Assembly (NCBI GenBank): GCA_900553055.1
Contig: USBV01000116.1
Coordinates: 1 to 5,023 of the forward strand
DNA length: 5,023 bases
Direction of reading: 5' to 3'
Origin: an uncultured Phascolarctobacterium sp.
Lineage (GTDB): Bacteria; Bacillota; Negativicutes; Acidaminococcales; Acidaminococcaceae
Of the stretch, positions 1 to 5,023 are shown one piece after another. How positions within the stretch are numbered: the first letter of the stretch is position 1; the number at the start of each line of letters is the position of its first letter. A model generated the notes under the pieces. The model was given only the letters and a program-made list of their open reading frames with translations. It made no database searches and was not told the origin of the DNA. The position numbers and the translations under genes were made by a program.

Positions 1-1137
1 CTGCACGCTATGGGCTTGGAGCTGCCGCAAGAGGTTTATGGCCACGGCTGGCTTATTGTGGACGGCGACAAGATGTCCAAGTCCAAGGGCAATGTTATCG
101 ACCCGCTGGCTTTAATTGATGAATTCGGCGCTGACTCCATTCGTTATTTCCTGCTGCGCGAAATCAATCTGGGCAGCGACGGCAACTTCTCCCGTGATGC
201 GCTGATTACTCGCATTAATGCCGATTTGGCTAACGATTTGGGCAACCTGCTGCACCGCACTGTGTCCATGATTGAAAAATATCATGGCGGCATTGTTGAG
301 GATGCTGGAGCTAGCGAGCCTATCGACGACGAGCTGAAGGGCCTTGTAGCTGAAACCGTAGCTGCTTATGCCAAGGCTATGGATAATATGGAAATTAACA
401 CTGCTATCAAGGCTGTTTGGGCTTTAATTAGCCGTGCCAATAAATATATCGATGAAACCGCTCCCTGGATTTTGGCTAAGGATGCAGCTAAGGCTGACCG
501 CCTGAAGACTGTTATGTATAATTTGGCTGAAACGTTGCGCATTGTGGCTATTTTGATCAGCCCCTATATCCCCACCACCAGCCCGAAGATTTACACTCAA
601 CTGGGCTTGGCTGTTCCAGAACAATTCCTGCTGGAGAACGCTGTTTGGGGTGGTTTGGCCAACGGCACCAAGGTGTGCAAGGGCGAGCCCCTGTATCCGC
701 GTATCGAGATTGCCGAGGATGGCGCAACCATCATCGGTGGCAAGCGCTATGAGCGTCCCGTAGTAGAAGCCCCGAAGGCTGAGGAGCCCAAGCCCGCTAT
801 GGACCCCATCAAGCCGGAAATTCAATTCCCAGATTTTGAAAAAATTGACCTGCGCGTGGGCAAGGTTTTGGCAGCAGAAAAGGTGAAGAAGTCCAAGAAG
901 CTGCTCAAATTGCAGGTGGAAATTGGCGATGAAGTACGCACTATTGTCAGCGGTATTTCCCAATACTATGAGCCCGAGCAAATGCTTGGCCGCAATGTTG
1001 TGGTGGTTGCTAACTTGGCTCCTGCTAAGCTTATGGGTATCGAGTCCTTTGGCATGCTGCTCTGCGCTAGCGATGGCCAAGGTAATTTGGTATTGGCGGA
1101 AGCGCCTAATATGGCATCCGGTAGCCGTGTGAAATAA
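1..1137 (+). CDS. metG: Methionyl-tRNA synthetase, C-terminal part (5' end outside window)
   Basis: Charges tRNA-Met with methionine in the cytoplasm. The frame is open from base 1 (L-H-A, then M-G-L-E-L-P), so this is the C-terminal 378 codons; enzymes of this class are near 640-650 residues, so roughly 270 are missing. Visible in order: the class I signature KMSKS (bases 70-84) inside GDKMSKSKGN; the start of the anticodon-binding helical domain with the NDLGNLLHRTV motif near base 229; the conserved NKYIDETAPWILAK segment (439-480), whose Trp belongs to the anticodon-recognition region; a Pro/Glu/Lys-rich linker (about 745-822); and a C-terminal OB-fold tRNA-binding domain of the Trbp111/EMAP type (about 826-1134), with DLRVGKV, SGIS and GMLLCAS. 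The fused domain dimerises the enzyme and helps tRNA binding. The Met at base 10 is internal, not a start. Stop TAA at 1135. No frameshift seen. Confidence 0.97.
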   Translation: MHAMGLELPQEVYGHGWLIVDGDKMSKSKGNVIDPLALIDEFGADSIRYFLLREINLGSDGNFSRDALITRINADLANDLGNLLHRTVSMIEKYHGGIVEDAGASEPIDDELKGLVAETVAAYAKAMDNMEINTAIKAVWALISRANKYIDETAPWILAKDAAKADRLKTVMYNLAETLRIVAILISPYIPTTSPKIYTQLGLAVPEQFLLENAVWGGLANGTKVCKGEPLYPRIEIAEDGATIIGGKRYERPVVEAPKAEEPKPAMDPIKPEIQFPDFEKIDLRVGKVLAAEKVKKSKKLLKLQVEIGDEVRTIVSGISQYYEPEQMLGRNVVVVANLAPAKLMGIESFGMLLCASDGQGNLVLAEAPNMASGSRVK

Positions 1138-1239
1138 GAAGAGTCATAAGGCACCATCTGCTTTGTCAGGGCTCCTAGGAGTATTATTTTATACGCCGTC
1201 GTTGCCCTTTCGCGCATCTGGTGCCTTCTTACTCTTCTT
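1136..1239. repeat. Two-part inverted repeat / long imperfect hairpin between metG and tatD
   Basis: Left arm AAGAAGAGT (1136-1144) plus AAGGCACCA (1148-1156) pairs perfectly with TGGTGCCTT (1219-1227) plus ACTCTTCTT (1231-1239), leaving one symmetric 3-by-3 internal loop. Further pairing is possible inside: TGC 1159-1161 with GCA 1214-1216, AGGGC 1168-1172 with GCCCT 1204-1208, and GTAT 1181-1184 with ATAC 1191-1194. The arm begins within the metG stop codon. It may act as a transcription terminator or mRNA-stabilising structure, but it has a long loop and only a short T-run (1238-1240) after it, unlike a classic intrinsic terminator. A small non-coding mobile repeat is the alternative. The repeat is directly visible; the function is unknown. 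Confidence 0.6.
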
Positions 1240-1273
1240 TGAGACTTAATAATTTAAAGGTTGGATAGATACA

Positions 1274-2053
1274 ATGTCTAGAACAGGTTTATGGGACACC
1301 CACGCCCATTTAGATGATCCTGCCTTCGCCAAGGACCGCAAGGAGCTTTTGGCGCAGCTGGAGCAGGACTTGGACGGCATTATCAATGCCGGCTGCGACG
1401 CTCCCAGCTCGGCCATGGCGGTGGAGCTGGCAGAGCAGTACGACTTTATCTTTGCGGCAGTGGGCTATCATCCGGAAAATTTAAAGGGCATTGCGCCCAA
1501 TTATTTGGAGCAGCTGGCTGCTTGGGCCGTGCACCCCAAGGTAGTGGCCATTGGCGAAATCGGCCTTGATTACTACTGGAAGGAAAACGAGCCCAAGGAG
1601 GTGCAAAAGCGCATCTTTTTGGAGCAAATTGATTTGGCCAAGCAGTTCGATTTGCCCATCATCATCCACGACCGCGAAGCGCACGGCGATATGCTGGAGC
1701 TTTTCCAAAAGGAAGTGAAGAGTGTGCAGGCCGTGTTCCACTGCTTCAGTGGCAGCCTAGAAATGGCCAAGGAGCTGGCCAAGCGGGGCTATTACTTTGG
1801 CTTTGGCGGCACCTCCACCTATAAGAATGCGCAAAAGGTGCGCGAGGTGATGCAGTACATCCCCAAGGAGCTGATGCTGTTTGAAACGGACTGCCCCTAC
1901 CTTACTCCCGTGCCCTTCCGCGGCAAGCGCAATAATCCTGGCTATGTGGAATATACTGCGCGCAACGCAGCGCTAGTGCTGGATATGGATGTGGCGGAGC
2001 TGGCAGCACTGACTACGGCCAACGCCAAAAGGCTTTTCAAGAAAATTAAATAA
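1274..2053 (+). CDS. tatD: TatD-family metal-dependent hydrolase (putative DNase)
   Basis: A 259-residue TIM-barrel amidohydrolase-superfamily protein of normal family length. Family members are divalent-metal DNases with 3'-5' exonuclease activity; the substrate of this one is not shown. Metal ligands expected for the family are all present: the HxH pair His10/His12 in WDTHAHLDD, Glu95 in GEIGLDYYW, His132 in IIIHDREAHGD, His156 in FHCFSG, and Asp206 in ETDCPYLTP. The C-terminal PFRGKRNNPGYV segment is also typical. The ATG is the only sensible start: an in-frame TAA lies at 1250 and the HxH motif follows at once. Its ribosome site is unremarkable (AAAGG 1256-1260, 13 nt away; GGAT 1263-1266 is closer). 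It follows metG by 136 bases, a common pairing in Bacillota, and is closed by the terminator at 2087. No clear promoter of its own is seen, so readthrough from metG is possible. Confidence 0.95.
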   Translation: MSRTGLWDTHAHLDDPAFAKDRKELLAQLEQDLDGIINAGCDAPSSAMAVELAEQYDFIFAAVGYHPENLKGIAPNYLEQLAAWAVHPKVVAIGEIGLDYYWKENEPKEVQKRIFLEQIDLAKQFDLPIIIHDREAHGDMLELFQKEVKSVQAVFHCFSGSLEMAKELAKRGYYFGFGGTSTYKNAQKVREVMQYIPKELMLFETDCPYLTPVPFRGKRNNPGYVEYTARNAALVLDMDVAELAALTTANAKRLFKKIK

Positions 2054-2086
2054 CGAAGTCCAATATTACATGAATAAAAAGTTTAT

Positions 2087-2120
2087 CCCCGCTCTGACGT
2101 TAACAGGGCGGGGCTTATTT
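2087..2120 (+). terminator. Rho-independent terminator after tatD
   Basis: CCCCGCTCTG (2087-2096) pairs with CAGGGCGGGG (2104-2113) over 10 bp with a single G-U wobble and a 7-base loop (ACGTTAA). A T-rich run follows (CTTATTT, 2114-2120), with a second T6 run a little later (2126-2131). It lies 33 bases after the tatD stop codon and fits a strong intrinsic terminator for the metG-tatD side. Confidence 0.9.
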
Positions 2121-2149
2121 ACGCCTTTTTTACAGCTTGCGGCTTTCTT

Positions 2150-2178
2150 TTGACAGCGGTTTTACGCACCTTTAGGTT
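2150..2178 (+). promoter_or_regulatory. Candidate sigma-70-type promoter upstream of the kdpF-like ORF
   Basis: A consensus -35 box TTGACA (2150-2155) is followed 17 bases later by TAGGTT (2173-2178), which matches the -10 consensus at only three of six positions. A better -10 by sequence, TACAAT (2178-2183), is at a poor 22-base spacing. It lies after the tatD terminator and about 70 bases before the mini-ORF. In a kdp setting a weak -10 would suit an activator-dependent promoter, but that is inference. Confidence 0.4.
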
Positions 2179-2195
2179 ACAATAATAGCACCAAA

Positions 2196-2216
2196 AGCTA
2201 TGGCTGCAGTATAGCT
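2196..2216 (+). promoter_or_regulatory. Small hairpin or operator in the kdpF-like leader
   Basis: AGCTAT (2196-2201) and ATAGCT (2211-2216) form a perfect 6-bp inverted repeat around a 9-base loop that contains CTGCAG. It lies between the candidate promoter and the ribosome site of the mini-ORF, so it would be either a leader hairpin or a binding site for a dimeric regulator. It is not followed by a T-run and is not a terminator. Which role applies cannot be told from the sequence. Confidence 0.35.
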
Positions 2217-2250
2217 GAGGTTAAATTTTGAAATACGAGGAGGACTGGTG

Positions 2251-2319
2251 ATGTTTGACTTATACTTAGGTCTGGTGCTAGCCTTACTAATTTTGGCATA
2301 TTTGATTTATGTGCATTGA
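2251..2319 (+). CDS. 22-residue hydrophobic mini-ORF resembling the KdpF subunit (possibly truncated)
   Basis: ATG at 2251 has a perfect AGGAGG site (2238-2243) at 7-base spacing, the best ribosome site in the window. The peptide is MFDLYLGLV followed by LALLILAYLIYVH: one membrane helix with almost no polar residues. KdpF, the tiny stabilising subunit of the KdpFABC potassium-pumping ATPase, has a single helix ending in a GYLVYAL-like motif and then a short polar tail (about 29 residues in E. coli). Here AYLIYV matches that motif, but the polar tail is missing and the stop comes two codons later. The next DNA reads as the end of kdpE in another frame, so the likely reading is kdpF cut near its last codons. 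Peptides this short cannot be assigned firmly alone; the KdpE neighbour carries the weight. An expressed unrelated membrane peptide is possible. Confidence 0.5.
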   Translation: MFDLYLGLVLALLILAYLIYVH

Positions 2320-2389
2320 AAAGGACCCTGCCCAGCCCAAGTATTTGCTAACCGAGGCCGGGGTTGGTTATCGCCTGAGTGGTTGCTAG
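2309..2389 (+). pseudogene. kdpE: C-terminal remnant of the response regulator KdpE (kdp operon deletion scar)
   Basis: Read from 2309, this frame gives M-C, then IEKDPAQPKYLLTE, AGVGYRL and SGC before TAG (2387-2389). It matches the last winged-helix segment of OmpR-type response regulators, and of KdpE in particular. E. coli KdpE ends in LEQDPARPRHFITE followed by TGIGYRF. The TE-x-G-x-GYR ending is KdpE-like, whereas most relatives have TVRGxGYR. Only about 24 recognisable residues out of some 225 remain. There is no ribosome site for the ATG at 2309, and the frame is closed upstream by TGA at 2303. It overlaps the end of the KdpF-like ORF in a different frame. The parsimonious reading is one deletion joining the end of kdpF to the end of kdpE and removing kdpA, B, C, D and most of E. 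Confidence 0.65.
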
Positions 2390-2446
2390 GCTGTGGGACC
2401 AGCTGCTATTTGTGTAAGCTCTTTAACATTTTTCTCCTTTCCTCTC

Positions 2447-2475
2447 TTTAAAAATTAGCGTAAATATGATATCAT
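2447..2475 (+). promoter_or_regulatory. Candidate promoter of the sirohaem/haem operon
   Basis: TTTAAA (2447-2452; four of six matches to TTGACA) and TATCAT (2470-2475; five of six matches to TATAAT) are separated by 17 bases, about 60 bases before the first gene of the operon. The region is so AT-rich that other pairs can be drawn, such as TATGAT at 2465-2470, so the exact boxes are uncertain. The proposed -10 lies inside the palindrome at 2464-2477. Confidence 0.35.
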
Positions 2476-2521
2476 ATATACTTAAGACTGGTATTTAATG
2501 ACATATATTATCACTAATTTT
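2451..2521. repeat. Inverted repeat framing the haem-operon control region
   Basis: AAAATTAGCG (2451-2460) and CACTAATTTT (2512-2521) are inverted copies with one mismatch, 51 bases apart. They enclose the palindrome at 2464-2477 and a CTTAAG palindrome (2481-2486). The right arm ends just before the ribosome site GGATGGAT, so pairing of the arms in the mRNA leader could influence translation of the first gene. AT-richness makes chance plausible. Confidence 0.35.
2464..2477. promoter_or_regulatory. 14-bp perfect palindrome, possible operator
   Basis: ATATGATATCATAT is its own reverse complement and overlaps the proposed -10 box. That is where a repressor site would lie for the operon starting at 2536. 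It does not clearly match a consensus I know (not a Fur, PerR, Rex or FNR box), so no regulator is named. Chance is a real possibility in AT-rich sequence. Confidence 0.35.
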
Positions 2522-2535
2522 GGATGGATAACTTA

Positions 2536-3198
2536 ATGCTTATTGAGAATAATTTTCACTATCCTGCAATTTTGAAGCTAAAAGGCAAAAAATGCGTAAT
2601 TGTCGGCGGTGGGCAGGTTGCTGCACGCAAGCTCGTTACCCTGTGTGAGGCGGGTGCTGAGGTTACAGTTGTAGCACCGGAGCTTTGTGCGGAGCTGCTA
2701 AAGGAAGCAGAAAAACACTCCTGCCAATTGATTAAAGATTACTATAAGGCTGAATACTTGCAGCAAGCCTTCATTGTTATAGCTGCTACTAATGATGCAG
2801 CTATCAATAGGCAAATCACTGACGCTGCGCCGCTGCTCTGTAACAATATCACCGAGCCGGAGCTAAGCAATTTTACCGTGCCTTCCTCCTTTACGCAGGG
2901 TGATATCACTGTAGCCCTAGCTACAGGCGGCATGCCAGCCTTCACACGCATGTTAAAAAAACGCTTGCAAGAAGTAATTACTCCTGATATAGCGTCTTTT
3001 AACGACTTTTTACGCCAACAGCGCCACATTGTGCAGCAAATTCCCTCAACGCCTGCACAGCGCACCGCTTTGTGGCGACAAATCCTGACGGATGATTTGA
3101 TAAATTTAGTAGCAGCAGGGCATGCTGCTCAGGCAAAGGAGAACATCTTAGATGCAATTAGCAGTTTTAGGTCTCAATCACAAAACGGCCCCCGTTGA
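2536..3198 (+). CDS. Precorrin-2 dehydrogenase / sirohydrochlorin ferrochelatase-like protein (CysG N-domain, Met8/SirC type)
   Basis: Family members oxidise precorrin-2 to sirohydrochlorin with NAD+, and some also insert iron to give sirohaem. I prefer the ATG at 2536 (220 residues): GGATGGAT (2522-2529) places GGA 7 bases upstream, whereas the in-frame ATG at 2524 has no ribosome site. The N-terminal Rossmann fold shows KKCVIVGGGQVAARK (Gly24-26) and the second-strand VVAP; IAATND follows near 82-87. A dimerisation segment follows (FTVPSSF about 113-119, ATGGMPAF about 129-136), then a helical C-terminus. The methyltransferase half of CysG is absent. The usual NVVD motif with its catalytic Asp (Asp104 in CysG, Asp141 in Met8p) reads NNITEPEL, with Thr106 at that position and Glu107 next to it, so activity, chelatase especially, is uncertain. 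First gene of the operon; hemA starts 47 bases before its stop. Confidence 0.88.
   Translation: MLIENNFHYPAILKLKGKKCVIVGGGQVAARKLVTLCEAGAEVTVVAPELCAELLKEAEKHSCQLIKDYYKAEYLQQAFIVIAATNDAAINRQITDAAPLLCNNITEPELSNFTVPSSFTQGDITVALATGGMPAFTRMLKKRLQEVITPDIASFNDFLRQQRHIVQQIPSTPAQRTALWRQILTDDLINLVAAGHAAQAKENILDAISSFRSQSQNGPR
3135..3141 (+). promoter_or_regulatory. Ribosome binding site of hemA inside the preceding gene
   Basis: AAAGGAG lies 10 bases before the hemA ATG at 3152 and within the coding region of the upstream sirohaem gene. It supports the start at 3152 despite the 47-base overlap, and suggests that ribosomes finishing the first gene disturb or feed hemA initiation. Confidence 0.75.
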
Positions 3199-4456
3199 GA
3201 TCCGCGAGCGTTTTAATTTCACTAATGATAGGGTAGCCAGTATTTTGCGACGCCTGCGCAATTACGACAACATCCCCGAGGCCATGCTCCTATCCACCTG
3301 CAATAGGACGGAGCTGTATATGGTTATCGAAAATCCTCATGAAGCCATTCCCTTCGTGAAGCGGCTTTTGGCGCATTTAGCAGGGGAGCATTATAAGGGC
3401 GAGTATTTTTATAATCTGACCGGCACCCTGTGCGTGCAGCATTTATTTAGAGTGGCGTCCAGCTTGGACTCTTTGATTATTGGCGAAGGCCAGATTTTGA
3501 GTCAAATTAAAAATGCTTACCAAATTGCCCGTAACAATGGCATGACGGATACGATTTTAAATACTATTATGAATAAGGCCATTGCCGTGGGCAAGCGCGT
3601 GCGCACCGAAACAAAAATCGCCTTTAGCAGTGTTTCCGTTTCTAGCGCAGCGGTGGATTTGGCTATTAATATTTTGGGCGACTTGACTACAGCCAATATT
3701 TTAGTAGTTGGCGCAGGACATATGAGCGAGCTCACCGCCCGCCATTTGATTGATAAGGGCGCCAAGACGATTTTCGTTAGCAACCGTAATTTTGACCATG
3801 CGCAGGAGCTGGCCGAAAAATTTAACGGTACCGCCATTCCCTATCAGCAAATGTTTAAGCAGGCCGCGCAGGCTGATATTATCATCACCTCCACTGGCGC
3901 ACCCCATTATGTGCTGACAGCGGAAAATCTCGGTCCCTTGCTGACTAACCGCAAAGCACGCCCCTTGATTTTGATTGATATTGCTGTGCCGCGCGATGTG
4001 GACCCGGCTTTAAACGATATGCAGGGCGTAACTGTATATAATATCGATGATTTAGAAAATGTGGTGGATGTGAATAAAAACTTCCGCACCCATGAGGCCA
4101 AGGTAGCTGAGCAGATTATCGCCGAGGAAATTGCGGCGCTGAAGGAGCGCCTGCGCTACTACACTATGCGCCCGGTGATGGTACAGCTGCATGATAAGAT
4201 GAACTTTTTGCGCCAAAAGGTGCTGAAAAAGGCCTTTATCAAGCTGCCGAATCTGACGGATGAAGAGCGCCGTATTATCGACTTGATGACACAGCGCTTA
4301 GAGCATAAATTCCTGCGTGAGCCCATGAAGGCTATGAATGCTGTGGCCGGCACAAGCGAGGAAGAGCGCTATAAACAAATGATGTGTGATTTATTCCTGC
4401 TGAATGAGAGCGGAGAGGAGTTTGGTGATGAAAGCCGTATTGAAGATTGGGACTAG
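3152..4456 (+). CDS. hemA: Glutamyl-tRNA reductase
   Basis: The first committed enzyme of C5-pathway tetrapyrrole synthesis: it reduces Glu-tRNA-Glu with NADPH to glutamate-1-semialdehyde in the cytoplasm. At 434 residues it has normal family length. The start [21 protein letters not shown] is the canonical N-terminus, which confirms ATG 3152. The catalytic domain carries the nucleophile Cys50 in [10 protein letters not shown], His97 (equivalent to the conserved His99 of E. coli), and [14 protein letters not shown] (103-116). The NADPH-binding Rossmann domain begins at about residue 182, with [17 protein letters not shown] (Gly187, Gly189). The C-terminal half has the spinal helix and dimerisation region, including the REPMKAMN segment near the end, and a short acidic tail (ESRIEDWD). 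All expected residues are present. It overlaps the upstream gene by 47 bases and hemC by 29, implying one transcript. Control by haem-dependent proteolysis is known in other bacteria but cannot be judged here. Confidence 0.98.
   Translation: MQLAVLGLNHKTAPVEIRERFNFTNDRVASILRRLRNYDNIPEAMLLSTCNRTELYMVIENPHEAIPFVKRLLAHLAGEHYKGEYFYNLTGTLCVQHLFRVASSLDSLIIGEGQILSQIKNAYQIARNNGMTDTILNTIMNKAIAVGKRVRTETKIAFSSVSVSSAAVDLAINILGDLTTANILVVGAGHMSELTARHLIDKGAKTIFVSNRNFDHAQELAEKFNGTAIPYQQMFKQAAQADIIITSTGAPHYVLTAENLGPLLTNRKARPLILIDIAVPRDVDPALNDMQGVTVYNIDDLENVVDVNKNFRTHEAKVAEQIIAEEIAALKERLRYYTMRPVMVQLHDKMNFLRQKVLKKAFIKLPNLTDEERRIIDLMTQRLEHKFLREPMKAMNAVAGTSEEERYKQMMCDLFLLNESGEEFGDESRIEDWD
4412..4420 (+). promoter_or_regulatory. 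Ribosome binding site of hemC inside hemA
   Basis: GGAGAGGAG ends 7 bases before the ATG at 4428, within the last codons of hemA. It decides the hemC start and fits translational coupling across the 29-base overlap. Confidence 0.8.
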
Positions 4457-5023
4457 ACAAAGTCTCTTAGCGCTGTGGCAAAGCAATCATATTGCTGCCT
4501 GCCTGCGCAAGAAATATCCCGAGTGCGAGGTAGTGCTCAAAAAAATCGTCACCAAGGGTGATAGAATTTTGGATGTGCCTTTGGCCCAAATTGGTGGCAA
4601 GGGCCTGTTTACCAAGGAGATTGAAGAGGATTTGCTCAGCGGCGAGGTTGATTTGGCTGTGCATAGCCTGAAGGATATGCCTACCGTGCTACCGGAGGGA
4701 CTGTGCCTGACTGCTATTACTGAGCGCGCTAATGTGGGCGATGCCTTTGTGAGCAATAAATATAGCTGCTTTGCCGAGCTGCCCTTAGGAGCAGTGGTTG
4801 GCACCAGCAGCCTGCGCCGCAAAGCGCAGCTTTTGGCGGCTCGCCCCGATTTAACAATTCGTGACCTGCGTGGCAATGTGGATCCCCGCCTGCGTAAGCT
4901 GGATGAGGGACTGTACGATGCCGTGATTCTGGCCGCAGCAGGCTTGGAGCGCCTTGGTCATGGCGACAGAATTAAAGATGTGATTCCCAGCGACGTGTGC
5001 CTGCCCGCCGTAGGACAGGGCGC
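4428..5023 (+). CDS. hemC: Hydroxymethylbilane synthase (porphobilinogen deaminase), N-terminal part, cut by window end
   Basis: Joins four porphobilinogen molecules head to tail into hydroxymethylbilane, downstream of HemA in the same pathway. The window holds 198 full codons of about 300. Visible features: [18 protein letters not shown] at the N-terminus (Arg10 and Ser12 in the GTRxSxLA motif); [15 protein letters not shown] (56-70); the catalytic Asp83 in [10 protein letters not shown] (Asp84 of E. coli); [11 protein letters not shown] (125-135), with arginines that bind the growing chain; and [15 protein letters not shown], a cofactor-binding stretch. The last readable residues are LPAVGQG, the usual motif in the middle of the protein. 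The cysteine that anchors the dipyrromethane cofactor lies beyond the window. ATG 4428 has a good ribosome site and overlaps hemA by 29 bases. No odd residues were seen in this part. Confidence 0.97.
   Translation, partial: MKAVLKIGTRQSLLALWQSNHIAACLRKKYPECEVVLKKIVTKGDRILDVPLAQIGGKGLFTKEIEEDLLSGEVDLAVHSLKDMPTVLPEGLCLTAITERANVGDAFVSNKYSCFAELPLGAVVGTSSLRRKAQLLAARPDLTIRDLRGNVDPRLRKLDEGLYDAVILAAAGLERLGHGDRIKDVIPSDVCLPAVGQG

Larger units (their letters stand above)
2054..2523. other. Gene-poor interval between tatD and the haem operon
   Basis: This 470-base stretch has no full-length gene. In order it holds the tatD terminator (2087-2113), a candidate promoter (2150-2178), a small hairpin (2196-2216), a KdpF-like mini-ORF (2251-2319), a KdpE C-terminal remnant (2309-2389), about 60 bases with no recognised feature that end in a pyrimidine-rich tract (2429-2449), and an AT-rich control region with palindromes (2451-2521) before the haem operon. 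I searched by eye for tRNA-like cloverleaves, riboswitch cores and insertion-sequence ends and saw none. In particular, no c-di-AMP riboswitch, found upstream of some Bacillota kdp operons, could be recognised. Confidence 0.7.

Noticed and set aside
424..1080. 218-codon open frame on the minus strand within metG
   Set aside because: Lies entirely antisense to a clearly conserved metG coding region, has no recognisable domain or ribosome site, and looks like a shadow of the codon pattern.
1173..1182. Palindrome CTCCTAGGAG within the metG-tatD spacer as an operator
   Set aside because: It sits inside the larger inverted repeat, has no promoter near it, and is short enough to occur by chance.
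2114..2250. Possible riboswitch (c-di-AMP or other) before the kdpF-like ORF
   Set aside because: Only about 70 bases between the likely promoter and the start, with a single small hairpin; no conserved riboswitch core recognised.
2373..2404. Short hairpins (GCCT/AGGC, GCTG/CAGC) around the KdpE remnant stop, as a possible kdp terminator
   Set aside because: Stems of only four pairs and no T-run directly after; not convincing as a terminator.
2406..2440. Minus-strand AAAGGAG followed by ATG and seven codons (MLKSLHK, stop at 2406)
   Set aside because: The ribosome-like site comes from a polypurine tract, its spacing is only 4 bases, and no gene continues beyond the stop. It could be a leader peptide or gene remnant, but nothing else supports it.
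4487..4876. 129-codon minus-strand open frame within hemC
   Set aside because: Antisense to conserved hemC motifs (HSLKD, GTSSLRR); no family resemblance.

Overview
The window is a stretch of bacterial chromosome with every recognisable gene on the plus strand. The proteins look like Bacillota, and a Negativicutes-type anaerobe is my best guess. The reasons are a methionyl-tRNA synthetase fused to a C-terminal Trbp111-like tRNA-binding domain, AGGAGG-type ribosome binding sites, C5-pathway haem genes in a tight operon, and gene bodies of about balanced base composition beside AT-rich spacers. The taxon is an inference from gene style only.

Layout. Positions 1-1137 hold the C-terminal part of metG, cut by the window edge. 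A 136-base spacer contains a long, two-part inverted repeat (1136-1239) and is followed by a complete TatD-family metal-dependent hydrolase (1274-2053). A strong intrinsic terminator (2087-2113) closes that unit. The next roughly 470 bases have no full-length gene but are not empty. They hold a possible promoter and a hairpin, then a 22-codon hydrophobic ORF with a perfect AGGAGG site that resembles KdpF. Abutting it in another frame is a fragment that reads as the last 26 codons of the response regulator KdpE, ending at its stop codon. I read this as the scar of a kdpF-A-B-C-D-E potassium-transport locus from which the whole interior has been deleted.

After an AT-rich regulatory spacer with a 14-bp perfect palindrome comes a tetrapyrrole operon. 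It runs from a precorrin-2 dehydrogenase/sirohydrochlorin ferrochelatase-like protein (2536-3198) to glutamyl-tRNA reductase hemA (3152-4456) and hydroxymethylbilane synthase hemC (4428 to the window end, cut). Each gene starts inside the previous one, so they are almost certainly co-transcribed and translationally coupled. HemA makes glutamate-1-semialdehyde from Glu-tRNA, HemC polymerises porphobilinogen further down the same path, and the first gene serves the sirohaem branch from precorrin-2.

I see no CRISPR array, rRNA, tRNA or insertion sequence. The most notable observation is the kdp deletion scar. Lesser ones are the loss of the usual catalytic aspartate in the sirohaem enzyme, the composite inverted repeat after metG, and the palindromic control region before the haem operon.
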